A DNA stretch of 64,000 nucleotides, from assembly GCA_020161775.1 (NCBI GenBank), contig JAIUOW010000001.1, forward strand, positions 62,001 through 126,000, read 5' to 3'. Below the pieces are notes generated by a model. It did not search any database and was not told the DNA's origin. It was given only the letters and a program-made list of their open reading frames with translations. This document shows positions 36,606 to 45,407 of this stretch, piece after piece. A program made the position numbers and the translations under genes. Each line of letters opens with the position of its first letter. The first letter of the stretch is position 1. The DNA comes from Pseudomonadota bacterium. GTDB lineage: Bacteria; Pseudomonadota; Gammaproteobacteria; Burkholderiales; Burkholderiaceae_C.

Positions 36606-37479
36606 GTTGTTCATCGGGCAGTTCGATCTCGCCCTCAAAGACCGTGGTGGCGGGGCCGGTCATCAGCACGGGCTGGCCCAGGCCGACCCATTCAATGGTC
36701 AGCCGCCCGCCGCGCGTATCCACATCCACCCGGCTGTCCAGCAGGCCCAGGCGGATGCCGGCCACTACGGCGGCGCAGGCACCGGTGCCGCAGGCCAGCG
36801 TCTCGCCCGCGCCGCGCTCATGCACGCGCAGGCGCACCCGCGTGCGGCTGACCACCTGCATGAAGCCGGCGTTGACGCGGTTGGCAAAACGCGGGTGGTG
36901 CTCGATCAGCGGGCCCTGGGTGGCGACGGGCGCGGTGTCCACGTCATCCACCACCTGCACGGCATGGGGGTTGCCCATGGACAGGATGGCCACGGAAATG
37001 ATGGCGCTCTGGGCCGACGGGCCCAGCGCCAGCTGCCAGGTCTCCCAGCCACCGCTGGCTTGCGGGTCGATGCCGGCGGCATCAAACGGAACCAGCGCGG
37101 GATCAAACACCGGCGCGCCCATGTCCACCGTGACGCGGCCGTCCGGGTTGAGCCGGGGCTCGATCACACCTGACAACGTGCGCACTTTCACGCGGCCCGC
37201 GCTGCTCAGGCCCTTGTCATGCACAAAGCGGGCAAAGCAGCGCGCGCCGTTGCCGCACTGCTCGACCTCGCCGCCGTCGGCGTTGTGGATCACGTATTCG
37301 AAGTCGATGCCGGGTGCTGGCGACGGACGCACCGACAGGATCTGGTCGGCGCCCACGCCGAAGTGGCGGTCCGCCAGGAAGCGGTACTGCTGGCGCGACA
37401 GGTTCAGGCGCCCGCGCGTCTCGTCGAGCACCACGAAATCGTTGCCCGCGCCCTGCATCTTGGTGAAGCGGATTCGCAT
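36598..37479 (-). CDS. dapF: diaminopimelate epimerase
   Basis: 293 residues from ATG 37479 ([20 protein letters not shown]). DapF converts LL- to meso-diaminopimelate, feeding lysine and the MurE substrate. The two catalytic cysteines are present: [18 protein letters not shown] and [28 protein letters not shown] and [14 protein letters not shown] are further family marks. Length is slightly above E. coli's 274. It heads the dapF-DUF484-xerC unit and is divergent from the Nudix-MBL gene, 57 bp away. Confidence 0.97.
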   Translation of the reverse strand: MRIRFTKMQGAGNDFVVLDETRGRLNLSRQQYRFLADRHFGVGADQILSVRPSPAPGIDFEYVIHNADGGEVEQCGNGARCFARFVHDKGLSSAGRVKVRTLSGVIEPRLNPDGRVTVDMGAPVFDPALVPFDAAGIDPQASGGWETWQLALGPSAQSAIISVAILSMGNPHAVQVVDDVDTAPVATQGPLIEHHPRFANRVNAGFMQVVSRTRVRLRVHERGAGETLACGTGACAAVVAGIRLGLLDSRVDVDTRGGRLTIEWVGLGQPVLMTGPATTVFEGEIELPDEQHD

Positions 37480-37536
37480 GGGCCGGATTATGGCCCCCCG
37501 CCGCTGCGTTGGCGCCGCCATGCCGATAATGCAGGG

Positions 37537-39171
37537 ATGGTCCGTCCCACCCAACTGCTGCACCCCCAGCGAGAGCCCGCCGCCACCCGCGCGGCCGCCA
37601 CCGTCTTGCTGCTGCGCGACGGCCCCGACGGGGTTGAAGTGCTCATGACCCGCCGATCGCCCACCGCCAGCTTCGCGCCGGGCGCCTATGTCTTCCCCGG
37701 CGGCGGTATCGACGCCGCCGACGCCGACGCCCATGGCAACGCCACCCGCCGGCCCGGCCAGAGCGAGCTGCACCTGACGCAGGCGATCGCGGCCATCCGG
37801 GAAAGCTTTGAGGAACTGGGCGTGTTGCTGGCGCGGCACGCCGACGGCCGCTTTGCCGGCGCCGATGACATTGCCGCGCTGGACCGCAAGGCGCCGTTTG
37901 CGGCGCAGTGCCGCGCGCGGGGCCTCACGCTTGCGGCCGACGCGGTGTTCGTGCTGGCCCACTGGATCACCGACCGTGACCTGCCCCGCCGCTTTGACGT
38001 GCCGTTCCTGGTGGCGCGCATGCCCGACGGGCAGCAGCCCGTGGCCGACGAGGCCGAGCAATTCGAGCCCGTGTGGGTACGCCCCGCGGATGCGCTGCAG
38101 CGCCATGAGGCGGGCCAGTTCTTCATGATCTTTCCGACCATCCGCACGCTGGAGCGGTTGCAGCACTTTGGCGATGTCAGCGCGGTGCTGGCCGCCTGCG
38201 CCGGCGAGCAGCCGCTGTGGACGAGCTGCCCGCGCGCCGGCCTGCTGGCCGGCGCCGAAGCGCGCTACATGGAGCACGAGATGCCCTATGGCGAGCTGGC
38301 CCTGGTCTGCCCCGACGGCCAGATGCTGCACCACCTGGACTGGCACACCGACCAGCCCGTGCCCCTGCTGAAGAACGTGCAGCGCCTGACGGCGCCCAAC
38401 CCTGGCGTCATGACCGGCCCCGGCACCAACAGCTACCTGGTGGGCGACCCGCAAAGCGGCTACATCGCCATCGACCCGGGGCCCGACGATCCGCAGCACC
38501 TGCAACGGCTGTGGCGCGCGGCGGGCGGTGACATCCGTTTCATCGTCTGCACGCATTCCCACCCCGACCATTCCCCCGGCGCGCGCCCGTTGCAGGCGCT
38601 GTGCGCGGGCAGGCCGCCCATCCTGGGCCTGGCGTCCGCACCCACGGCGCGCATGGCCAGCCAGTTCAGCCCCGACCGCGCGTTGGGCGACGGCGAGCGC
38701 GTCGCGCTGTCGGGCGGCGGCACGCAGCACACCCTGCTGTGCATCCACACCCCGGGGCATGCCGCCAACCACCTGTGCCTGGTGCTGCTGGAAGACGGCC
38801 TGCTGTTCTCGGGCGACCACATCCTGAACGGCAGCACCACCATCGTGGACCCGCCCGACGGCAACATGACCGACTACCTGGAGTCGCTGGACAAGCTGGC
38901 CGCCGCCTGCGTCGCGCACGGCATTGACTTCATCCTGCCGGCCCATGGCTATGTGCTGGGCGCGGCCGCGCAGGCCATTGCGCAACTCAAGGCGCACCGC
39001 CTCAAGCGCGAAGCGCGCATCCTGGCGGCCATGCAGGCGCGCCCAGGCGCCCCGATGGAGGAATGGGTCGCCCTGGCCTACGACGATGTGCCGCCGCGCA
39101 TGTGGCCGGTGGCGCAGCGCTCGCTGCTGGCGCATTTGCAACGCATCCAGGCGCTGCAGGGCAATCCGTGA
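37537..39171 (+). CDS. Nudix hydrolase-metallo-beta-lactamase fusion protein
   Basis: 544 residues from ATG 37537 ([20 protein letters not shown]). Residues about 18-230 form a Nudix domain of the NUDT19-like type: [18 protein letters not shown], then the box [16 protein letters not shown] with RExxEExG. Residues about 285-520 form a metallo-beta-lactamase domain of LACTB2/glyoxalase II type: [16 protein letters not shown] (HxHxDH), [14 protein letters not shown] and [11 protein letters not shown] winged-helix tail resembling LACTB2 ends the protein. Likely substrates are a CoA or nucleoside diphosphate derivative for Nudix and an ester or RNA for MBL; neither is certain. The stop overlaps the next gene's GTG start. 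Confidence 0.85.
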   Translation: MVRPTQLLHPQREPAATRAAATVLLLRDGPDGVEVLMTRRSPTASFAPGAYVFPGGGIDAADADAHGNATRRPGQSELHLTQAIAAIRESFEELGVLLARHADGRFAGADDIAALDRKAPFAAQCRARGLTLAADAVFVLAHWITDRDLPRRFDVPFLVARMPDGQQPVADEAEQFEPVWVRPADALQRHEAGQFFMIFPTIRTLERLQHFGDVSAVLAACAGEQPLWTSCPRAGLLAGAEARYMEHEMPYGELALVCPDGQMLHHLDWHTDQPVPLLKNVQRLTAPNPGVMTGPGTNSYLVGDPQSGYIAIDPGPDDPQHLQRLWRAAGGDIRFIVCTHSHPDHSPGARPLQALCAGRPPILGLASAPTARMASQFSPDRALGDGERVALSGGGTQHTLLCIHTPGHAANHLCLVLLEDGLLFSGDHILNGSTTIVDPPDGNMTDYLESLDKLAAACVAHGIDFILPAHGYVLGAAAQAIAQLKAHRLKREARILAAMQARPGAPMEEWVALAYDDVPPRMWPVAQRSLLAHLQRIQALQGNP

Positions 39172-39959
39172 ACGATCGCGTCGAGCCGGTCCGCCTGGCC
39201 AAGCGCGTGGCCGAGCTCAAGGGCTGCTCGCGCAGCGAAGCCGAGCGCTACATCGAAGGCGGCTGGGTTACGGTGAATGGCACCGTGATCGAGGTGCCGG
39301 CCTTCAAGGTAGCCGCGCAGCAAACGGTCGCGGTGGATGCCAACGCCACGCTCATCGCACAAGGACCCGTCACCCTGCTGTTGAACAAACCATCCGGCTA
39401 CGAAGCCGGGCTGGCCGCGCCGCGTGAAGGCCAGGGCCCCCAGGGCAGCCGCAGCCGCGGTGCGCCGCCTGCGCTGCAACTGCTGACGCCCCAAAACCGG
39501 GCTGCCAATGATGCGAGCGGCACGCGCCTGCTGCAAAAGCACTTCACGGCGCTCAAGGGCCTGATGGCGCTGCCCACGGAAGCGTCGGGGCTGGTCGTGT
39601 TCACGCAGGACTGGCGCATCGAACGCAAGCTGACCGAGGACGCCGAGCTGATCGAACATGAAGTCATGGCTGACGTGGACGGCGCGGTGGATGCCGCCCA
39701 GCTGCAGCGGCTGTGCCATGGCCTGAGCTTCAACGGCCGGGCGCTGCCGCCCGCGCGCGTGAGCATCAGCAGCACGGACGCAAAGCGCACCCGGCTGCGC
39801 TTTGCGCTCAAGGGCATCCGGCCCGGGCAGATCCCCGCCATGTGCGATGCCGTGGGGCTGCGCCTGCTTGCGCTGAACCGGCTGCGCATCGGACGCGTGG
39901 CGCTGGGGGGGCTGGCGCCCGGACAGTGGCGCTACCTGCAGGATCACGAACGGTTCTGA
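39168..39959 (+). CDS. RluF-like RNA pseudouridine synthase homologue, catalytic Asp missing
   Basis: 263 residues from GTG 39168, overlapping the preceding stop as GTGA. An S4 RNA-binding domain (about 5-60: [20 protein letters not shown]) is followed by a pseudouridine-synthase-like core with [13 protein letters not shown] and, where family II enzymes read RLDxxSxGLL, the segment [20 protein letters not shown]. The catalytic Asp is therefore replaced. The C-terminal [20 protein letters not shown] matches the RluF ending. It probably binds rRNA, but pseudouridylation is doubtful. A conserved lineage variant is the likely explanation, since the frame is intact and otherwise well kept. Confidence 0.78.
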   Translation: MNDRVEPVRLAKRVAELKGCSRSEAERYIEGGWVTVNGTVIEVPAFKVAAQQTVAVDANATLIAQGPVTLLLNKPSGYEAGLAAPREGQGPQGSRSRGAPPALQLLTPQNRAANDASGTRLLQKHFTALKGLMALPTEASGLVVFTQDWRIERKLTEDAELIEHEVMADVDGAVDAAQLQRLCHGLSFNGRALPPARVSISSTDAKRTRLRFALKGIRPGQIPAMCDAVGLRLLALNRLRIGRVALGGLAPGQWRYLQDHERF

Positions 39960-40020
39960 GCGCAGGCGCAGCTGCACTGCCGCGCACCGGGTGGGCACGC
40001 AGCGCGTGCCCGGAAAAAAG

Positions 40021-40340
40021 TGTGAAGCCAGCCGTAAGCCGGATTCTGTGCACCACGGTTGCCCGTGGCGTGACCGCCATTACTCTGGGCCGGGGGTCGC
40101 CCACCCGGCTCGATGCTACCTACCCGCCAGCTCTGCGGAGCCACATCAACACTGGCCTACTTGGTATTGCTGCGCGTAGAGATTGCCCGTTTCACCCGGA
40201 CTGAACCGGCTCGTCTCTGTTGCTCTGATCCTCACCTTACGGTGGACAGGTGTTACCTGCTACGCTGCCCTGTGCAGTCCGGACGTTCCTCCAGTGCCGT
40301 GTTTCCACGATTGCACCAGCGGCGGTCTGGCTGACTTCAC
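40021..40340 (-). ncRNA. rnpB: RNase P RNA (class A)
   Basis: The minus strand shows universally conserved RNase P RNA segments: GAGGAACGTCCGGACT (plus about 40277-40292) and ACAGAATCCGGCTTAC (plus about 40035-40050). P1 closes the molecule: GAAGTCAGCC at the 5' end (plus 40329-40338) pairs with GGCTGGCTTC at the 3' end. Length is about 320 nt. A perfect TATAAT sits 7 bp before the start. A run of six T follows the 3' end (about 40014-40019), consistent with termination. It is the catalytic part of RNase P, which matures tRNA 5' ends. Ends are accurate to a few bases. Confidence 0.95.
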
Positions 40341-40346
40341 TGGTGG

Positions 40347-40375
40347 ATTATAGGTGCAGCATATTTCGTGTGCAC
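40347..40375 (-). promoter_or_regulatory. rnpB: rnpB promoter
   Basis: On the minus strand TATAAT occupies 40352-40347, seven bases upstream of the inferred RNA start near 40340. At the -35 position (about 40369-40375) only a weak TGCACA/GTGCAC is present, overlapping a GTGTGCA repeat that may belong to the divergent toxin-antitoxin operator. Confidence 0.65.
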
Positions 40376-40408
40376 TACAGGCAGTGTGCAATAATTTCAG
40401 CATGCTGA
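40368..40408 (+). promoter_or_regulatory. vapBC operator candidate: direct repeats plus a start-codon palindrome
   Basis: GTGTGCA occurs twice, 16 bp apart (40368-40374 and 40384-40390). A perfect 12-bp palindrome, TCAGCATGCTGA (40397-40408), contains the antitoxin ATG at its centre. Such repeats fit autoregulation by a ribbon-helix-helix or AbrB antitoxin-toxin complex. The region lies in the 60-bp gap shared with rnpB. No Shine-Dalgarno sequence precedes the ATG. Confidence 0.5.
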
Positions 40409-40623
40409 GAAACATCACCTTGAGTGCCGATGACCGCCTGATCCAGGCCGCCCGCGAAAAGGCGCAGGGACAGCAGTCCACCCTGAATGAAGAGTTCCGG
40501 CGCTGGCTGCAAAGCTATGTGGCCGAGCCCGACGCCGCCAGCCGTGTGGACGCCCTGCTGGCGTCGCTCAGCCATGTGAACGCCGGCCGCAAATTCAGCC
40601 GCGACGAAATGAACGCGCGCTGA
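40402..40623 (+). CDS. VapB-type antitoxin
   Basis: 73 residues from ATG 40402 (MLRNITLSADDRLIQAAREK); a GTG 48 bp upstream is in frame but would overlap the promoter elements. The N-terminal beta strand plus helices (RNITLSADDRLIQAAREKAQ, then STLNEEFRRWLQSYV) look like a ribbon-helix-helix DNA-binding domain, and the charged C-terminus (GRKFSRDEMNAR) would wrap the toxin. The stop is one base from the toxin ATG. The symbol vapB is not assigned because several RHH antitoxin families look alike at this size. Confidence 0.78.
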   Translation: MLRNITLSADDRLIQAAREKAQGQQSTLNEEFRRWLQSYVAEPDAASRVDALLASLSHVNAGRKFSRDEMNAR

Positions 40624-40624
40624 C

Positions 40625-41089
40625 ATGAGCACCACCTTGCGGCACGCGCCGCCGCGGCGCGTCTTTCTGGACACCAACGTCTTTGTGTATGTGTTTGACG
40701 CCTCGGCGCCACGCAAGCAGGCACGCGCCCGTGACTTCGTCAAGCAGTGCCTGGCGCAAGGCCATGGTGTCATCGGCCACCAGGTGGTGCAGGAGTTCGC
40801 CAACGTCGCATTGCACCGCATGCAACGGCCCATGACCGCTGACGAGTGCACGCGAACCATCCGCGAGCTGCTGCTGCCCATGTTGCGTGTCGGCTTTTCA
40901 CCCGAGCTGGTCCAGCACGCGCTGGCCATCCAGCACGAGACGCGCTACCACTGGTACGACAGCCTCATGCTGGCCGCCGCGCTGGAGGCCCGTTGCGACG
41001 TGTTCTGCTCCGAAGACCTGAAGCACGGCCAGGCGGTACGCGGCATGCGCATTGAAAACCCGTTCCTTGATACCGTGCATGAAAGCTGA
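40625..41089 (+). CDS. PIN-domain toxin (VapC-like ribonuclease)
   Basis: 154 residues. The PIN opening RRVFLDTNVFVYVFDASAPR carries the first catalytic Asp; QEFANVALHRM holds the usual Glu; and YHWYDSLMLAAALEARCDVF carries the third acidic residue, followed by CSEDLKHG. VapC proteins cut tRNA or rRNA. The ATG is one base after the antitoxin stop, the standard TA layout. FAD oxidoreductase starts 9 bp downstream on the same strand. Confidence 0.88.
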   Translation: MSTTLRHAPPRRVFLDTNVFVYVFDASAPRKQARARDFVKQCLAQGHGVIGHQVVQEFANVALHRMQRPMTADECTRTIRELLLPMLRVGFSPELVQHALAIQHETRYHWYDSLMLAAALEARCDVFCSEDLKHGQAVRGMRIENPFLDTVHES

Positions 41090-41098
41090 GCCGCCGCG

Positions 41099-42799
41099 AT
41101 GATCCGCCTGTCTGAAATCAAGCTGCCGCTCGCGCAGGCCGAAAGCCCGCTGGCGGCGCTGCATGCCGCCAGCGCGCAGGTGCTGGGCGTCGCGCCCGCG
41201 GCCATCGCCAGTGTGCATGTCTTCAAACGCAGCTTTGACGCACGCAAGGCCGACCTGGCCGCCGTGTACATCGTGGACGTGATGCTGGCCGATGCAGCGC
41301 AGGAAGCCGTCCTGCTCGCGAAGTTTGAGAAGCACCCGCACATCGGCCCCACGCCTGACATGCACTGGCACGCACCGGTGCAAGCGCCACCGGACCTGCC
41401 GCTTCGGCCCGTGGTCGTGGGCTTTGGCCCCTGCGGCATCTTTGCGGCGCTGGCCTTGGCGCAAATGGGTTTCAGGCCCATCGTGCTGGAACGCGGCAAG
41501 CCCGTGCGCGAACGCACCAAGGACACCTGGGGCCTGTGGCGCAAGAACGTGCTCAATGCCGAGAGCAACGTGCAGTTTGGCGAAGGCGGCGCGGGCACGT
41601 TCAGTGACGGCAAGCTGTACAGCCAGATCAAGGACCCGCGCCACCTGGGCCGCAAGGTGATGCACGAGTTCGTGAAAGCCGGCGCACCCGAGGAAATCCT
41701 GTACGTCGCCCATCCGCACATCGGCACCTTCAAGCTGGTGAAGGTGGTGGAACACATGCGCGAGCAGATCATCGCGATGGGCGGCGAGATCCGCTTCCAG
41801 CAACGCGTGACCGACGTTTTGATCGAAGACGGCCAGCTGCGCGGCCTCACCGTGCTGGACCAGGCCAGCGGCCAGCCCTATGAACTGCGTGCCGACCATG
41901 TGGTGATGGCGCTGGGCCACAGCTCACGCGACACCTTTGCCATGCTGTACCAGCGTGGCGTCTGGATGGAGGCCAAGCCCTTTTCCATCGGCTTTCGCAT
42001 CGAGCACCCGCAGGGCGTGATCGATCGCGCGCGCTGGGGGCGCCATGCCGGCCACCCGCTGCTGGGCGCGGCGGACTACAAGCTGGTGCACCACGCCGCC
42101 AATGGCCGCTCGGTGTACAGCTTCTGCATGTGCCCCGGCGGCACCGTGGTGGCGGCCACGTCGGAGCCGGGCCGCGTGGTCACCAACGGCATGAGCCAGT
42201 ATTCACGCAACGAGCGCAATGCCAATGCCGGCATGGTCGTGGGCATTGACCCGCGTGACTACCCCACCGATGCCGCCGCCGTGGCCGCCACGCTGGGCGC
42301 GGAATTTGGCGAGCTGCCATCCCCACCGGGTCATGAATTCCACCCGCTGGCCGGCATCGTGCTGCAGCGCCAGCTGGAGTCGCGAGCCTATGAAATGGGC
42401 GGCGGCACCTATGAGGCGCCAGGCCAGCTGGTTGGTGATTTCCTGGCGGGCAAGCCGTCCACCGATTTTGGCGGCGTGCTGCCCTCGTACAAGCCCGGCG
42501 TAAAGCTCACCAACCTGCATGACGCCCTGCCCCGCTACGCCATCGAGGCCATGCAGGAAGCGCTGCCGGTGTTTGGCCGCAAGATCCGCGGCTACGACAT
42601 GCCCGACGCCGTGCTGACCGGCGTGGAAACGCGCACGTCGGCGCCGCTTCGCATCACGCGCGGTGATGACTTCCAGAGCCTGAACGTGCGCGGCCTGTAC
42701 CCCGCTGGCGAAGGCGCAGGGTATGCGGGCGGCATCCTGTCGGCCGGCGTGGACGGCATCAAGGTTGCCGAAGCCGTGGCCAGAAGCATCGCTGCATGA
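41099..42799 (+). CDS. FAD-dependent oxidoreductase (COG2509-type)
   Basis: 566 residues. An N-terminal about 95-residue domain (MIRLSEIKLPLAQAESPLAA; contains HVFKRSFDARKADLAAVYIV) precedes a FAD Rossmann fold at about 102-130 (RPVVVGFGPCGIFAALALAQ, then VLERGKPVRERTKDT). QFGEGGAGTFSDGKLYSQIK and the C-terminal LYPAGEGAGYAGGILSAGVD match COG2509 dehydrogenases. Members are widespread, but their substrate is not established. It follows the toxin gene by 9 bp, probably by chance insertion of the TA pair. Length is typical. Confidence 0.85.
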   Translation: MIRLSEIKLPLAQAESPLAALHAASAQVLGVAPAAIASVHVFKRSFDARKADLAAVYIVDVMLADAAQEAVLLAKFEKHPHIGPTPDMHWHAPVQAPPDLPLRPVVVGFGPCGIFAALALAQMGFRPIVLERGKPVRERTKDTWGLWRKNVLNAESNVQFGEGGAGTFSDGKLYSQIKDPRHLGRKVMHEFVKAGAPEEILYVAHPHIGTFKLVKVVEHMREQIIAMGGEIRFQQRVTDVLIEDGQLRGLTVLDQASGQPYELRADHVVMALGHSSRDTFAMLYQRGVWMEAKPFSIGFRIEHPQGVIDRARWGRHAGHPLLGAADYKLVHHAANGRSVYSFCMCPGGTVVAATSEPGRVVTNGMSQYSRNERNANAGMVVGIDPRDYPTDAAAVAATLGAEFGELPSPPGHEFHPLAGIVLQRQLESRAYEMGGGTYEAPGQLVGDFLAGKPSTDFGGVLPSYKPGVKLTNLHDALPRYAIEAMQEALPVFGRKIRGYDMPDAVLTGVETRTSAPLRITRGDDFQSLNVRGLYPAGEGAGYAGGILSAGVDGIKVAEAVARSIAA

Positions 42800-42804
42800 A
42801 CAAA

Positions 42805-42820
42805 GCCGCCCGAAGGCGGC
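42805..42820 (-). terminator. hairpin between FAD oxidoreductase and htpX
   Basis: GCCGCC and GGCGGC pair around a CGAA loop. On the minus strand the stem is followed by TTTGTTC, so it suits termination of htpX transcripts. It also lies just past the convergent oxidoreductase stop and could end both transcripts. Confidence 0.65.
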
Positions 42821-42841
42821 TGTGCGGGGGGTGCGCAGCGC

Positions 42842-43711
42842 TTACGCCTGCGGATTCTGCAGCGCGGCAATGCGCTCCTCAATCGGCGGGTGCGTGCTGA
42901 ACAGCTTGCCGATGCCACCAGCAATGCCCATGGCCGCCACGCTCTTGGGCAGCTCACCGGGCACCATGCCGCCCAGGCGGGCCAGCGCATTCACCATGGG
43001 CTGCTTGCGGCCCATGAGCTGGGCGGCGCCTGCGTCGGCGCGGAATTCTCGCTGGCGGCTGAACCAGGCCACGATGATGGCGGCCAGCACGCCCAGCACC
43101 AGGTCCATCACGATGGTGGTGACGTAGTACCCGATGCCAGGGCCGTCGTTGTTGTTGCGCAGGATCACCTTGTCAACAAAGTAGCCCACCACGCGCGAGA
43201 TGAATACCACGAAGGTGTTCATCACCCCCTGGATCAGCGTCATCGTGACCATGTCACCGTTGGCGATGTGGGCCACTTCGTGGCCGATCACGGCTTCGAC
43301 TTCCTCGCGGGTCATGCCTTGCAGCAGCCCGGTGGACACAGCCACCAGCGCGGAGTTCTTGAACGCGCCTGTGGCAAATGCATTGGGCGCGCCTTCGAAG
43401 ATGCCGACCTCGGGCATGCCGATGCCGGCCTTGTCGGCGAACTTGCGCACGGTCTCGACAATCCAGGCTTCATCGGCGTTGCGCGGCTGCTCGATGATCT
43501 GCACGCCCGCGCTCCACTTGGCCACGGGCTTGCTGATCAGCAGCGAGATGATGGCGCCACCAAAGCCCATGATCAGCGAGAAGCCGAGCAGCGCGCCCAG
43601 GTTCAGGCCATTGGCCGTGAGGTAGCGGTTGACGCCCAGCAGGCTGGCGACGATGCCCAGCACCACCACGACGGCAAGGTTGGTCAGGACGAAGAGAGCA
43701 ATACGTTTCAT
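42842..43711 (-). CDS. htpX: membrane metalloprotease HtpX
   Basis: 289 residues, M48 peptidase of the inner membrane that removes misfolded membrane proteins with FtsH. Two N-terminal helices ([20 protein letters not shown] and [20 protein letters not shown]) precede the zinc site [14 protein letters not shown] (HExxH) and two more helices; the third zinc ligand Glu is in [16 protein letters not shown]. Length is normal. A 15-bp palindrome lies 23 bp upstream of the start (43734-43748). The stop is 22 bp from the hairpin shared with the convergent gene. Confidence 0.96.
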   Translation of the reverse strand: MKRIALFVLTNLAVVVVLGIVASLLGVNRYLTANGLNLGALLGFSLIMGFGGAIISLLISKPVAKWSAGVQIIEQPRNADEAWIVETVRKFADKAGIGMPEVGIFEGAPNAFATGAFKNSALVAVSTGLLQGMTREEVEAVIGHEVAHIANGDMVTMTLIQGVMNTFVVFISRVVGYFVDKVILRNNNDGPGIGYYVTTIVMDLVLGVLAAIIVAWFSRQREFRADAGAAQLMGRKQPMVNALARLGGMVPGELPKSVAAMGIAGGIGKLFSTHPPIEERIAALQNPQA

Positions 43712-43733
43712 GGCGGGTTTTTACTTTCGAAGT

Positions 43734-43748
43734 GAGTGAAGTTCACTC
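43734..43748. promoter_or_regulatory. palindrome upstream of htpX
   Basis: GAGTGAA-G-TTCACTC is a perfect 7+1+7 inverted repeat 23 bp before the htpX start. It could be a repressor operator for this stress gene. The regulator is unknown and the site may be coincidental. Confidence 0.35.
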
Positions 43749-43779
43749 CGTGCCACAGATGAGGCCTGCTGGCGGCGCT

Positions 43780-44559
43780 TCAAGGGCCGCCGGGCGGCTG
43801 CGCTGTTGTGTCGTTCTGGCGCCGTGGGGGACGGAATACAAGTGAATCATCATAGAAGGAAAAGTTCCGGTTCTCGCCGCACCAGCCCGGCACGCCCATG
43901 ACCGGCAAGGGGGTGAATGGCTTGGCCTGCAGGTGCTGTGGCGTCAGGTCCTGCGCCAGCCAGGCATCCACCGTGGCCAGGTCTGCCGCGCTGGCGGGCC
44001 CGGGCTGCCGCGGCAGGTACACATGGGCGGTCAGGTCCTTGCGCGGCACCAGGAGCTTTTCCAGCAACGCGTGACCAAAGATAAACAGCTGCGCCTGCTG
44101 CCACAACGGCCGCAACTCCACGAACAGCGCCCGCCAGTGGCGAGCGCGCAGCGCCTGCCACAGCGCATCGGGCGCCAGCAGCAGCGCGCCGTTTTCGTCC
44201 AGCAGCGTCAGCGCGTCGCGCACCGGGCCGCGCACCGGCTGCACGCCGTCGCGCCGGATCTGTGCCGCCTGCAGCGCGTTGAGCCGGGCTTTGGCCTGCG
44301 GGTAGCCCAACCACACCAGGCCGTTGAACAGGTCGTGCGGGTTGTCACGCGTGGGTACGCGGCCGGTGTCAAACACATGGGCTTCGTAGGCTGTGCCCTC
44401 GGGCAAGTCGTCTTGCGGCACAAACTGCGGTCTTGCATGAGGGTTGCCGTACTGCAACGCCTGCGCCGCCGGCCACGCCTGCGCCCGCTGGCAGACCGGC
44501 GCGCCCTGCGCCTGCAAGGGGGCAAACCAGGGCAGGCTCCAGTCAGGCGCGCCGTCCAT
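43780..44559 (-). CDS. DUF3025 family protein
   Basis: 259 residues, soluble by appearance. The family signature NPHDLFNGLVWLGYPQAKAR and the following LNALQAAQIRRDG are clear, as is LLDENGALLLAPDALWQAL. A further conserved block is FIFGHALLEKLLVPRKDLTA. No catalytic motif is evident and the function is unknown. The start overlaps the stop of the NYN gene by one base (TGATG), so pyrC-NYN-DUF3025 are probably one transcript. Confidence 0.88.
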   Translation of the reverse strand: MDGAPDWSLPWFAPLQAQGAPVCQRAQAWPAAQALQYGNPHARPQFVPQDDLPEGTAYEAHVFDTGRVPTRDNPHDLFNGLVWLGYPQAKARLNALQAAQIRRDGVQPVRGPVRDALTLLDENGALLLAPDALWQALRARHWRALFVELRPLWQQAQLFIFGHALLEKLLVPRKDLTAHVYLPRQPGPASAADLATVDAWLAQDLTPQHLQAKPFTPLPVMGVPGWCGENRNFSFYDDSLVFRPPRRQNDTTAQPPGGP

Positions 44560-45407
44560 CAGGCGCGGCGCGCACCCATCCAGCGGATGCGGTCCGGGTG
44601 CTGCAGCACTTCGAAGTCCGCCGGCAGCTTGTCAAACAGCTTGATGGAGCTGGCGTTCTTGCCCAGCAGACCTTCGGCGCGCAACAGCTTGGCGATGTCG
44701 TTCAGCGCCACCTCGCTGCCGCCGCCCAGGGCCGGCACCGCGCGCAAGATGCGTTGCACGTCGGCCGCGGGTGCCGCCGTGCGCGCGGCGCTCTTGCGGG
44801 CCGCAGGTGCCCGCGCTGCAGCTTTTGCCGGGGCGCCCTCGGGTGGAGCAGCGGGCTTGGATTCGCGCCCGGACGCGGGCGCCCTGGCGGTCGACTTTTT
44901 TGCCGCGGCCCTGGTGGCCGTCTTGCGCGCGGGTGCCGGGCGGGCGTCCTCACCGGCAACTGCCCTGGCTGCGCCGCGGCCGCCCTGGTGCGCCAGGTCC
45001 AGGAAGTGGTCGTACACGGCCACCGTCTCGTCACCGGTCTTGCCGCGCTGGCCAATACCGCAGACGCGGCAACCCTTTTCGCGCAGGCGCCCCACGAGCG
45101 GCGCAAAGTCGGAGTCTGACGAGACCAGCACCACCACGTCGGGCCGCTCTGCGATCACCAGGTCCATGGCGTCCACGGCCAGCGCGATGTCGGTGCTGTT
45201 CTTGCCTGCCGACAGGTTGACCATGGGCCGCACCCACAGGCGCTTGAACAGGGCCTGCTGTTTGACAGCCGTCTCGGCGTTGCAGTAAGCCCGACGCACA
45301 TGAACGGCACCGTAGTCCGTCATCGTGCGCGCGACGGCCTGCTCCATCACATCCGCCGACACGTTGTCGGCATCAATCAGCAGCATCACGCGCGGGGTGG
45401 GGTTCAT
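44559..45407 (-). CDS. NYN-domain ribonuclease-like protein with C-terminal OST-HTH domain
   Basis: 282 residues. The NYN/LabA PIN-like domain (about 1-140) has [20 protein letters not shown] with the first catalytic Asp, and [20 protein letters not shown] with the conserved SDSDF cluster. An Ala/Lys/Pro linker (about 145-210) joins it to an OST-HTH/LOTUS-type module at about 212-275 ([20 protein letters not shown]). The combination suggests an RNA-binding nuclease. The 5' ATG overlaps the pyrC stop as ATGA. The target RNA is unknown. Confidence 0.85.
   Translation of the reverse strand: MNPTPRVMLLIDADNVSADVMEQAVARTMTDYGAVHVRRAYCNAETAVKQQALFKRLWVRPMVNLSAGKNSTDIALAVDAMDLVIAERPDVVVLVSSDSDFAPLVGRLREKGCRVCGIGQRGKTGDETVAVYDHFLDLAHQGGRGAARAVAGEDARPAPARKTATRAAAKKSTARAPASGRESKPAAPPEGAPAKAAARAPAARKSAARTAAPAADVQRILRAVPALGGGSEVALNDIAKLLRAEGLLGKNASSIKLFDKLPADFEVLQHPDRIRWMGARRA

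Noticed and set aside
37480-39141. Long N-terminal extension of dapF on the minus strand (847 codons in total)
   Set aside because: It runs antisense through the Nudix-MBL gene; DapF starts at the conserved [15 protein letters not shown].
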